Origin: Acidimicrobiia bacterium
Lineage (GTDB): Bacteria; Actinomycetota; Acidimicrobiia; Spongiisociales; JAENVV01
Direction: 5' to 3'
DNA length: 5,250 nucleotides
Assembly: GCA_020352575.1 (NCBI GenBank)
Contig: CP070681.1
Span: 188,635-193,884 of the forward strand
Shown here: piece by piece, positions 5,191 to 5,250 of the stretch
Numbering within the stretch: the first letter of the stretch is position 1
How the letters are laid out: each line of letters begins with the position of its first letter
Made by a program: the position numbers and the translations under genes
Notes under the pieces: generated by a model
Told to the model about the DNA's origin: nothing
What the model saw: only the letters and a program-made list of their open reading frames with translations
Databases searched by the model: none

Positions 5191-5221
5191 GACCCGACCA
5201 AATCACAAACGTGTAGTTCAG

Positions 5222-5250
5222 ATGTACCTTCGTTCGCTCAAGCTCGCCGG
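5222..5250 (+). CDS. smc: Chromosome segregation protein SMC, N-terminal start only
   Basis: Only the first nine complete codons are present, reading MYLRSLKLA, plus the first two bases (GG) of the next codon, probably Gly. This matches the SMC N-terminus MYLKSLxLxGFKSF, where the first strand leads towards the Walker A ATPase site. SMC is the coiled-coil ATPase that, with ScpA and ScpB, compacts and helps segregate the chromosome. Position downstream of rnc-mutM in the same direction is the expected actinobacterial context. The 71-nt gap and the candidate promoter suggest at least partly separate transcription. No clear Shine-Dalgarno precedes the ATG. The call rests on ten codons and synteny, and the gene runs off the right edge. 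Confidence 0.8.

Noticed and set aside
1..5250. Mobile element, CRISPR array, tRNA/rRNA gene, defence system or horizontally acquired island
   Set aside because: No long repeats, transposase or integrase motifs, spacer arrays or RNA-gene folds were seen. Base composition looks uniform and every gene is core housekeeping in a conserved order.

Overview
The window is a dense, high-GC (about two thirds G+C by eye) piece of bacterial chromosome. It carries one co-directional housekeeping gene cluster on the + strand. The gene order is recG (C-terminal end), rsmD, coaD, a SepIVA-like coiled-coil gene, a DUF177/YceD gene, rpmF, plsX, rnc, mutM and then the first codons of smc. This order, and especially the SepIVA-like gene between coaD and DUF177-rpmF, is the arrangement known from Actinomycetota. 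CoaD also has the KGLR variant and the closing LGGDV segment seen in actinobacterial CoaD. I infer a deep-branching actinobacterium, possibly of the Acidimicrobiia type, but the class assignment is only moderately supported.

Layout: 1-378 holds the end of the RecG helicase. From 383 to 5150 the genes are nearly continuous. Four junctions are stop/start overlaps: rsmD/coaD 4 nt, coaD/coiled-coil 4 nt, plsX/rnc 4 nt and rnc/mutM 8 nt. The other junctions abut or have gaps of 1 to 11 nt. No internal promoter or terminator is apparent, so the block is probably one polycistronic, translationally coupled unit. The only real intergenic space is 5151-5221, between mutM and smc. It holds a weak hairpin and a plausible extended -10 promoter for smc.

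Functionally the cluster combines genome maintenance (RecG, MutM, SMC), ribosome building (RsmD for 16S rRNA, DUF177 and L32 for the large subunit, RNase III for rRNA processing), envelope and lipid supply (CoaD for coenzyme A, PlsX for phospholipid synthesis) and probably septal or polar envelope growth (the SepIVA-like protein). These genes suit growth-linked co-expression.

I found no mobile element, CRISPR array, tRNA, rRNA or defence system. The window looks like ordinary core genome, and I see no evidence for a previously undescribed system. The most interesting spot is the coiled-coil/DUF177 junction at about 1910-1955. There DUF177 has no ATG, GTG or TTG start at its conserved N-terminus and appears to use CTG, next to a 7-bp tandem repeat that could in principle bring the two genes into one frame.
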